A DNA stretch of 64,000 nt from Candidatus Sulfotelmatobacter sp. (lineage in GTDB: Bacteria; Acidobacteriota; Terriglobia; Terriglobales; Acidobacteriaceae). How positions within the stretch are numbered: the first letter of the stretch is position 1; every line of letters starts with the position of its first letter. The stretch lies in assembly GCA_030041215.1 (NCBI GenBank), contig JASHOH010000031.1:1-64000 (forward strand), in the 5' to 3' direction. The position numbers and the translations under genes were made by a program. The notes beneath the pieces were generated by a model. The model worked only from the letters and a program-made list of their open reading frames with translations. It was not told the origin of the DNA and ran no database searches. Positions 18,856-28,554 of the stretch are shown here, in pieces.

Positions 18856-20070
18856 ATGGCTATTTCCAAGACAAAACAGCGCGAAGAAATCGAATCTACT
18901 TCCCAAGCTCCTCAGCCCATCCGTGGCGACAGAGGCGCCTCCATCCTAGGGCCGCGCAACGCGCCCCTGGAGCGTGAGAACCCCGATTTGCTGGCTTCTC
19001 CATATACGGATTCCGGCACCATCCCCAATCTCAAATTCTCATTTGCCGCAGCTCGCAACCGGCTTCTCACCGGCGGCTGGGCGCGCGAAGTTACAGTGCG
19101 TGAGCTGCCGGTGGCAACTACTCTTGCCGGCGTGAACATGCGCTTGAAGCCCGGTGCAATCCGTGAGATGCATTGGCACAAAGAGGCGGAATGGGCGTAT
19201 ATGCTGGCGGGGAGCGCGCGAATCACCGCCATCGATCCGCAGGGCCGGAACTTCATCGATGACATTGGCGTCGGCGACCTCTGGAATTTTCCTTCGGGCA
19301 TTCCTCACTCGATCCAGGGGCTGGAGGAAGGTTGCGAATTCCTGTTGGTGTTCGACAACGGGAGCTTCTCGGAGAACGAGACATTCCTCATCACGGACTG
19401 GTTTGCGCACACGCCGCGCGAAGTACTGGCCAAAAACTTCGGCGTCTCCGAGGCGGCCTTCGATAACCTGCCCCAGGACGTCGAGCACACCCGGTATATC
19501 TTCTCGGGAAAGGTGCCCGGCCCTTTAGTCCCTGTTAATTCGCCTGCCGGTCCGGTCCCCATAAGCTACAGTCACCACTTGTCGGCTCAAGAACCAATCA
19601 AGGTTGCGGGCGGGCAGGTGCGCATCGTTGATTCCTCGAATTTTCGCGCCGCAACTACCATTGCTGCGGGGCTGGTGGAACTCGAGCCGGGGGCCATGCG
19701 GGAAATGCATTGGCATCCCAATATCGACGAGTGGCAGTACTACATCAGCGGTCATGCACGCATGACCGTGTTCGCTTCCGGCGGCAAAGCACGCACGTTT
19801 AACTATCAGGCAGGCGACGTAGGCTACATACCGTTCGCCATGGGGCACTACATCGAAAACATCGGCGATGAGCCAGTGCGGTTCTTGGAAATGTTTCGAA
19901 GTTCCTATTTTGCCGATCTTTCGCTAAACCAATGGATGGCCCTGACACCACCCGAACTGGTGCAGGCCCACCTGAACCTGGACCGGAAGACGATGGCGGC
20001 TCTGCGCAAGGACAAACCCATCATCGCCCCGTTTCGGGCCGTGCAAGGGGAGCTAAAGCGGCCTGCGTAG
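18856..20070 (+). CDS. oxdC: oxalate decarboxylase (bicupin)
   Basis: This 404-residue bicupin should convert oxalate to formate and CO2 using manganese. The first cupin has MHWHKEAEW with Mn ligands H106, H108 and E112 and a distal H151. The second has [10 protein letters not shown]. The active-site lid SENET at 172-176 keeps the Ser-Glu-Asn that separates decarboxylases from oxalate oxidases; the glutamate is the proton donor in Bacillus OxdC. No signal peptide is evident, so it is probably cytoplasmic. The ATG at 18856 follows GAGGAGAAATTCA; an upstream start at 18811 is poorer. It closes the organic-acid block. The decarboxylation consumes a proton and could help acid tolerance. Confidence 0.93.
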   Translation: MAISKTKQREEIESTSQAPQPIRGDRGASILGPRNAPLERENPDLLASPYTDSGTIPNLKFSFAAARNRLLTGGWAREVTVRELPVATTLAGVNMRLKPGAIREMHWHKEAEWAYMLAGSARITAIDPQGRNFIDDIGVGDLWNFPSGIPHSIQGLEEGCEFLLVFDNGSFSENETFLITDWFAHTPREVLAKNFGVSEAAFDNLPQDVEHTRYIFSGKVPGPLVPVNSPAGPVPISYSHHLSAQEPIKVAGGQVRIVDSSNFRAATTIAAGLVELEPGAMREMHWHPNIDEWQYYISGHARMTVFASGGKARTFNYQAGDVGYIPFAMGHYIENIGDEPVRFLEMFRSSYFADLSLNQWMALTPPELVQAHLNLDRKTMAALRKDKPIIAPFRAVQGELKRPA

Positions 20071-20784
20071 GGGCTTTATGAGCCCTGCAACTTCAGAACG
20101 AAGAGGCCTGTTGCAACGAAAAGTCGGTCGTTAGGGGCAGCCCGTGGAATCGGGCGAGCCGGGGCGGTCGCTTTCGCCCGGGAGGCTCGCCTGCGGACGA
20201 GGAAAGGGCGCGAAATGTCCTCGTCGCCAAAACACCGTTTCGCTTCCCCTGGATCCGAACCGGAAGATGTCGCGCCGGTTGCGGTTTTTCTCGCCCTCCG
20301 GCGCAGCGGTTATGGTTACAGGCGCGACTTATGACGTTACCGGGCGGCGACAGCGCCCACAATGCAGCGTGATCACAGCGTGCTGTGTTGCGGTTGAGCC
20401 GATCCCTGGCCGGGAATCTTTATCTCATGGGCAAGTTAACGAAAGAGGAGGTTTGGCTATCGGAAGGCAAATCTCGTTTTACCTGGCTTCGCACAGATGG
20501 CGGGTTCGTGCTTCTTGACCATGCGGTCGAACGAAGGGCAACCTTGCGGCGAGGTAGACGCGATCAGCCCCGCTCCCAAACCGTCCATATTCAGTCTTTC
20601 TCTATCTGCAAAGGTGCGGTCTCTCTCGAGCGGTAATGACGAAGTGGTTGGATGGGGCAACGGTTCGCGCGATCTTGATTCTCAGCTGGAACAGGATTGC
20701 GCTTTGCTGAAATACGCACGACATACGGGCTCAAGATTCCTGAGTATTCTCTGAGACTACGACCGATCCAGGGAGCAGAGACTT
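20071..20784. other. long intergenic region, no convincing gene
   Basis: Seven hundred bases separate oxdC and the RND operon. Only short overlapping frames on both strands are present, none with recognisable protein character. The RND promoter is presumably in the last 200 bases but no clear -35/-10 pair was identified. Confidence 0.45.
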
Positions 20785-23700
20785 ATGTGGCTGGTGAGTT
20801 TAGCGCTACGAAGGCCTTACACCTTTGTCATTCTGTCTTTGCTCATCTTTATCCTCGGTGTCAGCTCGATCCTTACCACGCCCGTCGATATTTTGCCTGA
20901 GATCAACATTCCGATTGTCAGCGTCATCTGGACGTACAACGGCCTTGCTGCGGACGACATGTCGAAGCGCATCGTGGGAATCTGCGAGCGAGCGCTAACT
21001 ACAACCGTCAACAACATCAAGAGCACGGAATCGCAGTCGTATAACGGCGTGGGCGTTATCAAGGTCTCCTTTCAACCAAACGTGCAAATCGACCTGGCAA
21101 TCGCCCAGGTAACCGCACTCGCGCAGTCGATCCTCCGTCAGATGCCGCCTGGAATTCTACCGCCGCAGATACTGAAATACGACGCCTCCAGCGTGCCGAT
21201 CGTGCAGCTGAGCTTGGGGGGAACCAGTCTGTCGCAGCAGCAACTGTTCGACCTGGGGCAGAACTTCATCCGTCCTCAACTGGCCACGGTCCAGGGCGCG
21301 GCCGTGCCACTCCCCTATGGCGGTGAGGAGCGCGCCATCATGGTGGACGCCGAACCGGAGCAGTTGGCAGCTAATCATCTCACGGTTTCCGACATTTCAA
21401 GCGCGCTCAATAATCAAAACCTCATCCTCCCCACCGGAACCGAAAAAATTGGCGACAGGGAATATCTTGTCGGCAGCAATAGCAGTCCTCCTTCCATTGC
21501 CGAACTCAACAATATGCCGATCCGTTCGCTGAACGGGTCAGTCAGCCGAATGCGTGACGTAGCGTGGATTCACAACGGGTATGAGCCACAGACCAGCTTC
21601 GTGCGGGAAAATGGGAAGCCCTCGGTACTCCTGACGGTAATCAAAAACGGTGCGTTCTCGACCATTACCATCGTGGATCAAGTGAAGCAAGCGATCCCGC
21701 GCATCAAAGCCGGCTTGCCAAGCGCGCTCACGATCACTCCGCTTTTCGATCAGTCGATCATTGTGAAGGCATCCGTTCGGGATGTGGTGCAGGAGGCCAT
21801 CACCGCGGCCTTGCTTACTGCCGTCATGATCCTCGTTTTTCTCGGTAGCTGGCGTAGCACGCTCATTGTATGCACTTCGATACCGCTCGCCATCCTCTTT
21901 TCGGTGGCGGCCTTTTCCCATCTCGGTGAAACGATCAACATAATGTCACTCGGGGGCTTGGCGCTGGCGGTAGGCATGCTCGTCGACGACGCGACCGTGG
22001 AGATCGAGAACACGCACCGGAACCTCGCGGCAAGCAAGATTCCCTTGGCGGCAGCCATTCTGAACAGTGCACAGCAGGTGGCCGTTCCAGCGCTGGTATC
22101 GACGATGTGCATTTGCATTGTGTTTGTTCCGGTGACGCTATTGTCGGGGGCCGCGAAGTACATCTTCACTCCGCTGGCGTTGGCCGTGGTGTTCGCGATG
22201 ATCGCGTCTTATCTGCTGTCACGAACGCTGGTGGCCACCATGATGCATTACCTGATGCTGGCGGAAGTCTCGTTGTATCAAGATGAAGAGAATTCACCGC
22301 AAGCGCGGACCTGGATCTGGCTCTTTCACAAGCGCTTTGAGCACCATTTCGACCGCTTCCAGGAGAAATATCGCTCCCTACTCGAATGGGCGCTGGCGCA
22401 TCGGGCGCTGGTGATCGTTGTATTCGCGATAGTGTCACTAGGATCGCTTTTTCTCGTATTTGTCATTGGCGAAAACTTCTTTCCGTATGTTGATTCCGGA
22501 CAGATACAATTTCACGTCCGTCCGCCGAGTGGCACGCGGATCGAAGTAGCGACGGAGATCTTCGCGCGCGTGGATAAGGAGATACGGCGCGTGATTCCGC
22601 CGGATCAACTGTCTATGGTCGTCGACAACATCGGTCTTCCACCCGGCGGCGTAAACCTGGCGTTTTCCGCGAGCGACACCACCAGCAACGGGGACGGCGA
22701 CATATTGGTGCAGCTTACCGCTAAGCACCGCCCCACGCAGGAGTGGATGAGCATTCTGCGCGAAGATCTGAATAAAGTTTTTCCGCAAGAGACATTTTTC
22801 TTCGAACCCGCGGACATCACGAACCAGACGCTCAACTTCGGGTTACCGGCGCCCGTCGATGTCCGAGTCTTGGGCAAGGACGCTGCGGCTACACAGCAAA
22901 TTGCCGTCGAACTCCAGAACCAGATCAAGAACGTGCCCGGAGCAGCGGACGTTTTTATTCAGCAGCAATTCAGTGCACCGCAGTTCGACGTCAACGTGGA
23001 TCGTCTGAAAGCGCAGGAACTTTCGCTGACGCAGAGGGATGTCGCCGGCAATATGGTTCTGGCACTTTCCGGCAGCGGGCAAACGGCCCCTAATTTCTGG
23101 ATGGATCCGGAAACGGGCGTGGAGTACCCGCTGGTTGTGCAAGTTCCGCAGTACCGTCTTCACAATTTCAATACCTTATTCGATTTGACGGTTACCTCGC
23201 CGGGCTCTCATAACGATCAGCTTCTGGGTAACGTTTCCTCAATTCGTCGTGCCGTCTCGCCGCTTACGGTATCGCACTTTAACGCTCAGCCCGTGATGGA
23301 TGTATACGTCAACACCGAGAATCGCGATCTGGGCGGGGTAGCGAGCGATATAAATAAGATTATTAAAACTGCTTCGCAGCACCTTCCAGAAGGCACTCGG
23401 ATTGAGCTCGGAGGGCAAGTGCAAACGATGAATTCATCGTTTCTGCATCTGGGCTTAGGAATCGTAACGGCCATCGTTTTCGTTTACCTGCTGATGGCTC
23501 TCAACTTCCAGTCCTGGTCGGATCCGTTCATCATCCTGATGGCTCTTCCCGGGGCTTTCGCTGGCATCGTGTGGATACTGTTTTTGACGCAGACGACATT
23601 CAGCGTTCCCGCGTTGATGGGAGCCATCATGACGATGGGTGTGGCCACCGCTAACAGCATTTTGGTCGTCACCTTTGCGAATGACGCGCGTGCTGAAGGC

Positions 23701-23991
23701 AAGAATGCCATCGAGGCTGCGCTTGAAGCCGGGCACACGCGGCTGCGTCCTGTCTGCATGACTGCGCTCGCCATGATACTCGGCATGTTTCCGATGGCGT
23801 TGGCGCTCGGTCAAGGTGGCGAGCAAAACGCGCCAATTGGTCGCGCCGTAATCGGCGGACTTCTGTTTGCCACGGTCGGTACGCTTTTCATTGTGCCGAT
23901 CATCTACTCGCTGCTCCGCAAGGAAGCGCCGATAGATTTCGACAAACGCATTGACGAAGAGACAAGGGGGCACTTGCAGAGAGCCCAATGA
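20785..23991 (+). CDS. RND efflux transporter, inner-membrane permease
   Basis: This 1068-residue permease has the RND plan. TM1 at the N-terminus is followed by a large periplasmic porter domain, TM2-6, a second periplasmic domain and TM8-12. The start resembles multidrug HAE-1 pumps (LPEINIPIVSVIWTYNGL). The proton-relay aspartates are present in MLVDDATVEIENTHRN of TM4. It takes up protons and drives substrates out through the adaptor and outer-membrane channel encoded downstream. I cannot tell the substrate from sequence; the HAE-1 type suggests organic compounds, not metals. It heads a three-gene operon, and the next gene starts 85 bases later. Confidence 0.94.
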   Translation: MWLVSLALRRPYTFVILSLLIFILGVSSILTTPVDILPEINIPIVSVIWTYNGLAADDMSKRIVGICERALTTTVNNIKSTESQSYNGVGVIKVSFQPNVQIDLAIAQVTALAQSILRQMPPGILPPQILKYDASSVPIVQLSLGGTSLSQQQLFDLGQNFIRPQLATVQGAAVPLPYGGEERAIMVDAEPEQLAANHLTVSDISSALNNQNLILPTGTEKIGDREYLVGSNSSPPSIAELNNMPIRSLNGSVSRMRDVAWIHNGYEPQTSFVRENGKPSVLLTVIKNGAFSTITIVDQVKQAIPRIKAGLPSALTITPLFDQSIIVKASVRDVVQEAITAALLTAVMILVFLGSWRSTLIVCTSIPLAILFSVAAFSHLGETINIMSLGGLALAVGMLVDDATVEIENTHRNLAASKIPLAAAILNSAQQVAVPALVSTMCICIVFVPVTLLSGAAKYIFTPLALAVVFAMIASYLLSRTLVATMMHYLMLAEVSLYQDEENSPQARTWIWLFHKRFEHHFDRFQEKYRSLLEWALAHRALVIVVFAIVSLGSLFLVFVIGENFFPYVDSGQIQFHVRPPSGTRIEVATEIFARVDKEIRRVIPPDQLSMVVDNIGLPPGGVNLAFSASDTTSNGDGDILVQLTAKHRPTQEWMSILREDLNKVFPQETFFFEPADITNQTLNFGLPAPVDVRVLGKDAAATQQIAVELQNQIKNVPGAADVFIQQQFSAPQFDVNVDRLKAQELSLTQRDVAGNMVLALSGSGQTAPNFWMDPETGVEYPLVVQVPQYRLHNFNTLFDLTVTSPGSHNDQLLGNVSSIRRAVSPLTVSHFNAQPVMDVYVNTENRDLGGVASDINKIIKTASQHLPEGTRIELGGQVQTMNSSFLHLGLGIVTAIVFVYLLMALNFQSWSDPFIILMALPGAFAGIVWILFLTQTTFSVPALMGAIMTMGVATANSILVVTFANDARAEGKNAIEAALEAGHTRLRPVCMTALAMILGMFPMALALGQGGEQNAPIGRAVIGGLLFATVGTLFIVPIIYSLLRKEAPIDFDKRIDEETRGHLQRAQ

Positions 23992-24076
23992 CGCCGAAAC
24001 CCCGAATTGCGGCAAGTAAGCAATCCCCAGGAACTGGAACCGGCATCGCCGCAAGCGTGCCTTCAGGAGCGGCGCG

Positions 24077-25399
24077 ATGAATAGCAGACTCGTTGGGGGC
24101 TCTCCCTCGTCGGCGGACGGTGGAGAGAAAGGCTCGGCTTCGGGTCAGAGGCCTCCTTACGGGCGGTACCTGCTTATTGCTGTGGTGGTCATCGCCGGGC
24201 TGTTTCTGCTGGGATGGTGGCCTAAACACGAGCTCAACAGGCGGGTTCAGGCAAAAGCGAAACAAGAGAAAGCCGCGCTTCCGGTTGTAGAGGTGGTGAC
24301 CGCTTCCCAGGTTCCGAAGACGGCGGAGCTTACATTGCCTGGAACCGTCGTGCCGGTTTCAACCACCCACATATACGCCCGAGCAACCGGATACCTTAAG
24401 ACTCTGAACGTGGATATCGGCGACAGGGTTCGTCGCGGTCAAGTACTGGCCATCATTGAGTCCCCGGACCTCGACGCCGCCGTTCAGCAGCAGCAGTCTT
24501 TGCTACAGGTCAGCAAAGCGGCTCTGAACACGGCACGCAGTCAACTCGCCTTACAACAGGCGACCTATGACCGGGTTCACGTTCTTGCCCAACACGGAGT
24601 ATTGTCTCAGCAGGATGACGACGTAGCACTCGCCGCGGTCAAGGCTGCCAGTGACGCGGTACAGTCGGCAGAAAACAACGTGAACGCCGAGGCCGCTGCT
24701 CTTGAGCATTGGACGGTGCTCGCTTCGTACGAGCAAGTGCGTTCGCCCATTGATGGAACTGTGACGGCTCGTAACGTCGATGTCGGCAGCTTCGTCTCGA
24801 GTAGTGGGGCGGCCACGGGTCTCACCGTAAACACAACTTCCGTCCTATTGGACTCTGGCGGGCCACCCACCGGCGGCGCGCAGGGCGGTGAACTCTTCCA
24901 GATTACTAACACGCATAGTCTTCGAACATTTATCAGTGTGCCGGAGGAGGATGCATTGAACGTGCTGACCGGGAACGAAGCTACCCTGACATTCTCCGAA
25001 CTGCCTGGTCAACAATTCCAGGGAAAGATCGTTCGCAGCAGCGACTCTCTCAATCAGCAGACCCGAACGCTGTTGCTCGAAGTGCAGATACAGGATACTC
25101 AGCGGCGGCTGCGCCCAGGAATGTTCGCTTCGGTGCAACTGCACTTCAATGTGCAGAGCCCTGGCATTCTGATTTCAGGCGACAGCGTAATCCCTCGGGC
25201 GCAGGGACAGTTCGTGGCCGTCGTTGACAACAACATCGTTCACCTACAGCAGGTCCAGGTGGGGCGCGATCTGGGAACACAGCTGTACGTAACCGCCGGA
25301 CTTCGAAACGGAGACCAAATAGTGGTTAACCCCACCGATATTGTGCAGGAAGGGGTTCACGTCCAAACCCAGACTGCGCCCAAGGGGCAGGGAAAATGA
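24077..25399 (+). CDS. RND efflux periplasmic adaptor (HlyD/MFP family)
   Basis: This 440-residue membrane-fusion protein has one N-terminal membrane helix (about residues 28-50). A lipoyl half-motif (ATGYLKTLNVDIGDRVRRGQVLAIIESPDL) is followed by a coiled-coil hairpin (about 135-210), the second lipoyl half (RSPIDGTVTARNVDVGSFV) and beta-barrel domains. It links the permease to the outer-membrane channel. The glycine-rich insert SGGPPTGGAQGGELF between lipoyl and barrel domains is unusual in length. It overlaps the next gene by four bases, so translation is probably coupled. Confidence 0.92.
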   Translation: MNSRLVGGSPSSADGGEKGSASGQRPPYGRYLLIAVVVIAGLFLLGWWPKHELNRRVQAKAKQEKAALPVVEVVTASQVPKTAELTLPGTVVPVSTTHIYARATGYLKTLNVDIGDRVRRGQVLAIIESPDLDAAVQQQQSLLQVSKAALNTARSQLALQQATYDRVHVLAQHGVLSQQDDDVALAAVKAASDAVQSAENNVNAEAAALEHWTVLASYEQVRSPIDGTVTARNVDVGSFVSSSGAATGLTVNTTSVLLDSGGPPTGGAQGGELFQITNTHSLRTFISVPEEDALNVLTGNEATLTFSELPGQQFQGKIVRSSDSLNQQTRTLLLEVQIQDTQRRLRPGMFASVQLHFNVQSPGILISGDSVIPRAQGQFVAVVDNNIVHLQQVQVGRDLGTQLYVTAGLRNGDQIVVNPTDIVQEGVHVQTQTAPKGQGK

Positions 25400-27369
25400 T
25401 TCGCATCTGCTGGAGGGCACCTCAAACTTCATCGTTCGCACTGATTTCGTGGATGACGAACGTGAGAATCTGCGTGGTACTCCTGGCGGTCGGCTTCGTT
25501 TGCACTCGCGGCGTGTGCCAATCTGCATCCGAAGCGACGCAAAGCTTCCGAAGTAACGCCGGCGGAATTGAAGCATCTTCACCTACTCGGCTCGCCTTTC
25601 ATTGGCAAGCCGCGGGCCAGAAAGCCAGTCCCGATGGAATGCGGCTATCGTTGCAACAAGCAATCCGCATGGCCCTTGAGAATAACCTCGACATCCGGTT
25701 GGAGCAGATCGATCAGTCGGTGGCTGATTTCAGTGTGACCAGAACTGAAGGCGGTGCTATCCCCAGTTCAATTAATTACAACATTGCCGAGGCCCCGGCT
25801 GGGGAAGTGGTAGCACCCGTCCCACTTCTTGATTCCACGGCGTCGACGCTGTCGCCGAATGGCATTGAGCCCTCGGGAATCACCATTCCGTCTTCCTATG
25901 ATGCCGGCCATGTTCTGGAGGCGCAACACTCTCTCTCGATTGCCACGGCGCCGTTTTCGCCCGGTGCTCCTGTACCAGTTTTCGACCTTAATCTGGTGGG
26001 ACAATACGGCTGGATTCGGCGAGACCCAAGCAATGCTATAGTGACCTCTACTTCCGCCACTGCCGCGGACACAACAATTACGAACAACACGCTGGGGAAC
26101 ACCATAGCGGTGAAGGGCTTCTCTACCGGTACTTCGATCCAGATTGGAATCAACAACTTCGTCGATTCCTTCTACTCGGGGCGATCCTCTGCGATTCCGT
26201 TCACGCATCCTAACGCGATTGCCCTTATCGCCCAACCACTGCTTCGTGGCGCTGGTCGGAAAAACAACACCCGTTACATTGCCATTGCCAAGACAAACAA
26301 GAAGATCTCTGCCGACATCCTCGAACAACAGATGATAAGCACGGTTTCCGGCGTCGAGAGTCTGTATTACGACCTCGTGAGTTTGCAGGACTCTGTTAAA
26401 GTGCAGCAAAAGGCCCTGGATGCGGCGAATAATCTGTTGAGCGATAATCGGCAGCAGTTCGATGTCGGGCGTATGCCGCCCATCGAGGTGGCGCGTGCGG
26501 AAGCGCTGGTGGCCGCCAGCCAACTTGCGCTTACACAGGCAAATTCTCTCCGTGAGCAACAGGAGAATGTGCTGCGAAGTGTCATTGATCCGCAGTCGCT
26601 CTTGACTCCAAATACAAAGCTGATTGACGTCGTAGCGACAGATGAACTTTCATCACCGCCGGACACGCCTCAGTCTCCCATTGAAGAGCTCATCCAATAC
26701 GCCCTGGAGCAGCGACCGGACATACGTCAGTCCAAGCTGCAAGTCAGTAACGGAGAACGCGCCGTCGCCGGCTCTGCCAATGCTCGGCTGCCCGAAATCG
26801 ACCTGTATGGCTCATTTCAGACTCGAGGCGTCATCAGCCCGAGCCTTGTTCCGGTGGGCGGCGATCTTACGACCGGTGCCACGGTCCTTGACCCGATACC
26901 TACTGGCGGAGTTCGGGCTTCAAAGGTATTGGAAGCGGGTATTCAGTTCAATCTACCCGTACAGAGAAAGGTCGCCGAGGCCGACCTGGGCGCTGACCGC
27001 TCGCAACTCCAGCAAGAACGATTGCGTCTGAGGCAGATGGAAGCGCAGGCTGCCGCTGAGGTAAGAAATGCAGTGATCGCCCTGAACGCTGCTAAGCAAG
27101 CGGCGGAGGCAGCCGCAACGGCCAGGCATTTACAGAAGCAGCTTCTCAGTGCCGAGGCGGAAAAGTTTCGTGCAGGCTTCTCCACAACTTTTGCTGTAAT
27201 CGAGCAGCAGAGTTATCTGACACAAGCTGAGACAACCGAGATCGCAGCTCAGTTAGCTTTGAAGAAGGCTACCGTGCAATTGTATCGAGCGCTCGGGGAC
27301 ACGTTACAGCGGCATGGGATTGACCTTGATCCGGATGTGACGAAGACGAAGCCGGTTCCGCAATTGTGA
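25396..27369 (+). CDS. TolC-like outer-membrane efflux protein
   Basis: This 657-residue channel protein carries two OEP-type repeats with long alpha-helical, Ala/Gln-rich segments (about residues 340-400 and 540-620). It has an N-terminal signal-like stretch, most likely from about residue 20 (MTNVRICVVLLAVGFVCTRGVC). It is larger than E. coli TolC (about 490). The extra length is in a region at about 110-280 rich in Ser, Thr and Pro, presumably beta-barrel loops. The annotated start overlaps the adaptor stop (ATGA); an internal ATG at 25453 would put the signal peptide at the very N-terminus and is an alternative. Third gene of the RND operon. Confidence 0.88.
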   Translation: MIRICWRAPQTSSFALISWMTNVRICVVLLAVGFVCTRGVCQSASEATQSFRSNAGGIEASSPTRLAFHWQAAGQKASPDGMRLSLQQAIRMALENNLDIRLEQIDQSVADFSVTRTEGGAIPSSINYNIAEAPAGEVVAPVPLLDSTASTLSPNGIEPSGITIPSSYDAGHVLEAQHSLSIATAPFSPGAPVPVFDLNLVGQYGWIRRDPSNAIVTSTSATAADTTITNNTLGNTIAVKGFSTGTSIQIGINNFVDSFYSGRSSAIPFTHPNAIALIAQPLLRGAGRKNNTRYIAIAKTNKKISADILEQQMISTVSGVESLYYDLVSLQDSVKVQQKALDAANNLLSDNRQQFDVGRMPPIEVARAEALVAASQLALTQANSLREQQENVLRSVIDPQSLLTPNTKLIDVVATDELSSPPDTPQSPIEELIQYALEQRPDIRQSKLQVSNGERAVAGSANARLPEIDLYGSFQTRGVISPSLVPVGGDLTTGATVLDPIPTGGVRASKVLEAGIQFNLPVQRKVAEADLGADRSQLQQERLRLRQMEAQAAAEVRNAVIALNAAKQAAEAAATARHLQKQLLSAEAEKFRAGFSTTFAVIEQQSYLTQAETTEIAAQLALKKATVQLYRALGDTLQRHGIDLDPDVTKTKPVPQL

Positions 27370-27534
27370 ACGACTTCCAGGCTTAACAGAATGGATCACG
27401 TTTATGCCCGAAAATGGGTTGACGACAAGCACGCAAGCCTCCGGAACCACATACCATTTAAATAAAACCGCGACTTTCCTCGCATAGGGCTGGCCTATTC
27501 GCCAAGCACTGGCGGCGACGGCATCTTCGCCAAA

Positions 27535-27720
27535 CTACTGGGCGATCGCATAGGCGCCATGCTCGCCGTATATGCTGTCAGCCGCCGTAGCCACATGCAC
27601 CACCGTGTTTAGCGTACCGGCCCAGGTGAACAAACTGCTGGCGCACACCACCTCAATGATCTCTTCGTCGCTGAAATGGCGGCGCAACGCTGCGAACAGG
27701 TTGTCGTCGACGCAAACATA
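27535..27720 (-). pseudogene. carboxymuconolactone decarboxylase-like fragment
   Basis: A 61-codon frame on the minus strand reads YVCVDDNLFAALRRHFSDEE followed by IIEVVCASSLFTWAGTLNTVV and ends at the TAG at 27535-27537. This matches the C-terminal helices of the carboxymuconolactone decarboxylase/AhpD-like family (FSDEEIIEVV...). The N-terminal part, including the usual CxxC, is missing. A ribosome-binding-site-like AAGGAGG and an ATG at 27719 lie at its edge but in another frame. I regard it as a relic. Confidence 0.6.
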
Positions 27721-27792
27721 GTTCCTCCTTTTTAGCTTAAAGAAGCATCGTTCGAACTTCCTCGATTTTCCGTGGCGATCAAGCCCAGCCCC

Positions 27793-28326
27793 CTAGGGAC
27801 GCTGGTTGATCATCAGATGCGCCCAAGGTGTATTAGCCCACATGATCCATGTCCCAGTTTGCCTCGGTGTCGTCGGCAGTCCACTGGTTTTGGGATCGAA
27901 GGGCCACATGATCATCCAGTGCGGCGGTTCTTCGATGGGCGTACCAGACTTAGCATATGGGTCCGTGGCGCTCCAATCGGTGCCTCCGGCCAGCATATAG
28001 ATCACGCCCGGCTCAGTATTCGTCGGCTTCGGTTTGTGCGCCATAATGTCGTTGAGCCATTGCATCGACGGTCCATCGGCGCACATGGCAACGTCGCCGA
28101 CCACACCCGGTGTCCCTGGAAAACAAGTGAACCCATTGTTTCCATCACGCAAGACAATCATCTTGCCCCGGTCATCGAAATCCACGACCTTCGCGTCTTT
28201 GGCAATTTCAGGCGGCGCGGCGGAAAGCGCACGCTTGATCTTGTCTTCCTTGCTTTCGCCAGCTATCGCGAGCAAACCATGCAGCAAAAGCACAGTCCAT
28301 ATAACGCCTCGCCAGTAGCGCTTCAT
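27793..28326 (-). CDS. secreted protein of unknown function
   Basis: This 177-residue protein starts with a signal peptide (MKRYWRGVIWTVLLLHGLLAIAG). The mature part is rich in Trp, Pro and Asp, with motifs such as DGNNGFTCFPG, MCADGPSMQW and HWMIMWPFDP. I recognise similar exported proteins from soil Acidobacteria and Proteobacteria but no functional family. The ATG at 28326 was chosen over one at 28371 because it follows AAAGGAGGAAAC and begins the signal peptide. It is probably periplasmic and monocistronic. Confidence 0.75.
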   Translation of the reverse strand: MKRYWRGVIWTVLLLHGLLAIAGESKEDKIKRALSAAPPEIAKDAKVVDFDDRGKMIVLRDGNNGFTCFPGTPGVVGDVAMCADGPSMQWLNDIMAHKPKPTNTEPGVIYMLAGGTDWSATDPYAKSGTPIEEPPHWMIMWPFDPKTSGLPTTPRQTGTWIMWANTPWAHLMINQRP

Positions 28327-28554
28327 GTTTCCTCCTTTGTCGTTCCCAGCAGGCTGAAAGAATATATGCAATCGCGACTCCTTCGCACGGCGTTTCCTAC
28401 TTCGGCCTCAGGTCCATCGCCTCGACCATCCGCTTGTACGGAATCTTGGCTCTGGACAAAGGCCCCGGAGTTGCCTTACCTAGCTCGCGAAGGAACCTTT
28501 GTAGTTTTCTATGCTCGCTTGTAACCAAACTGTACCGGAGCCATAATTCTCCCT

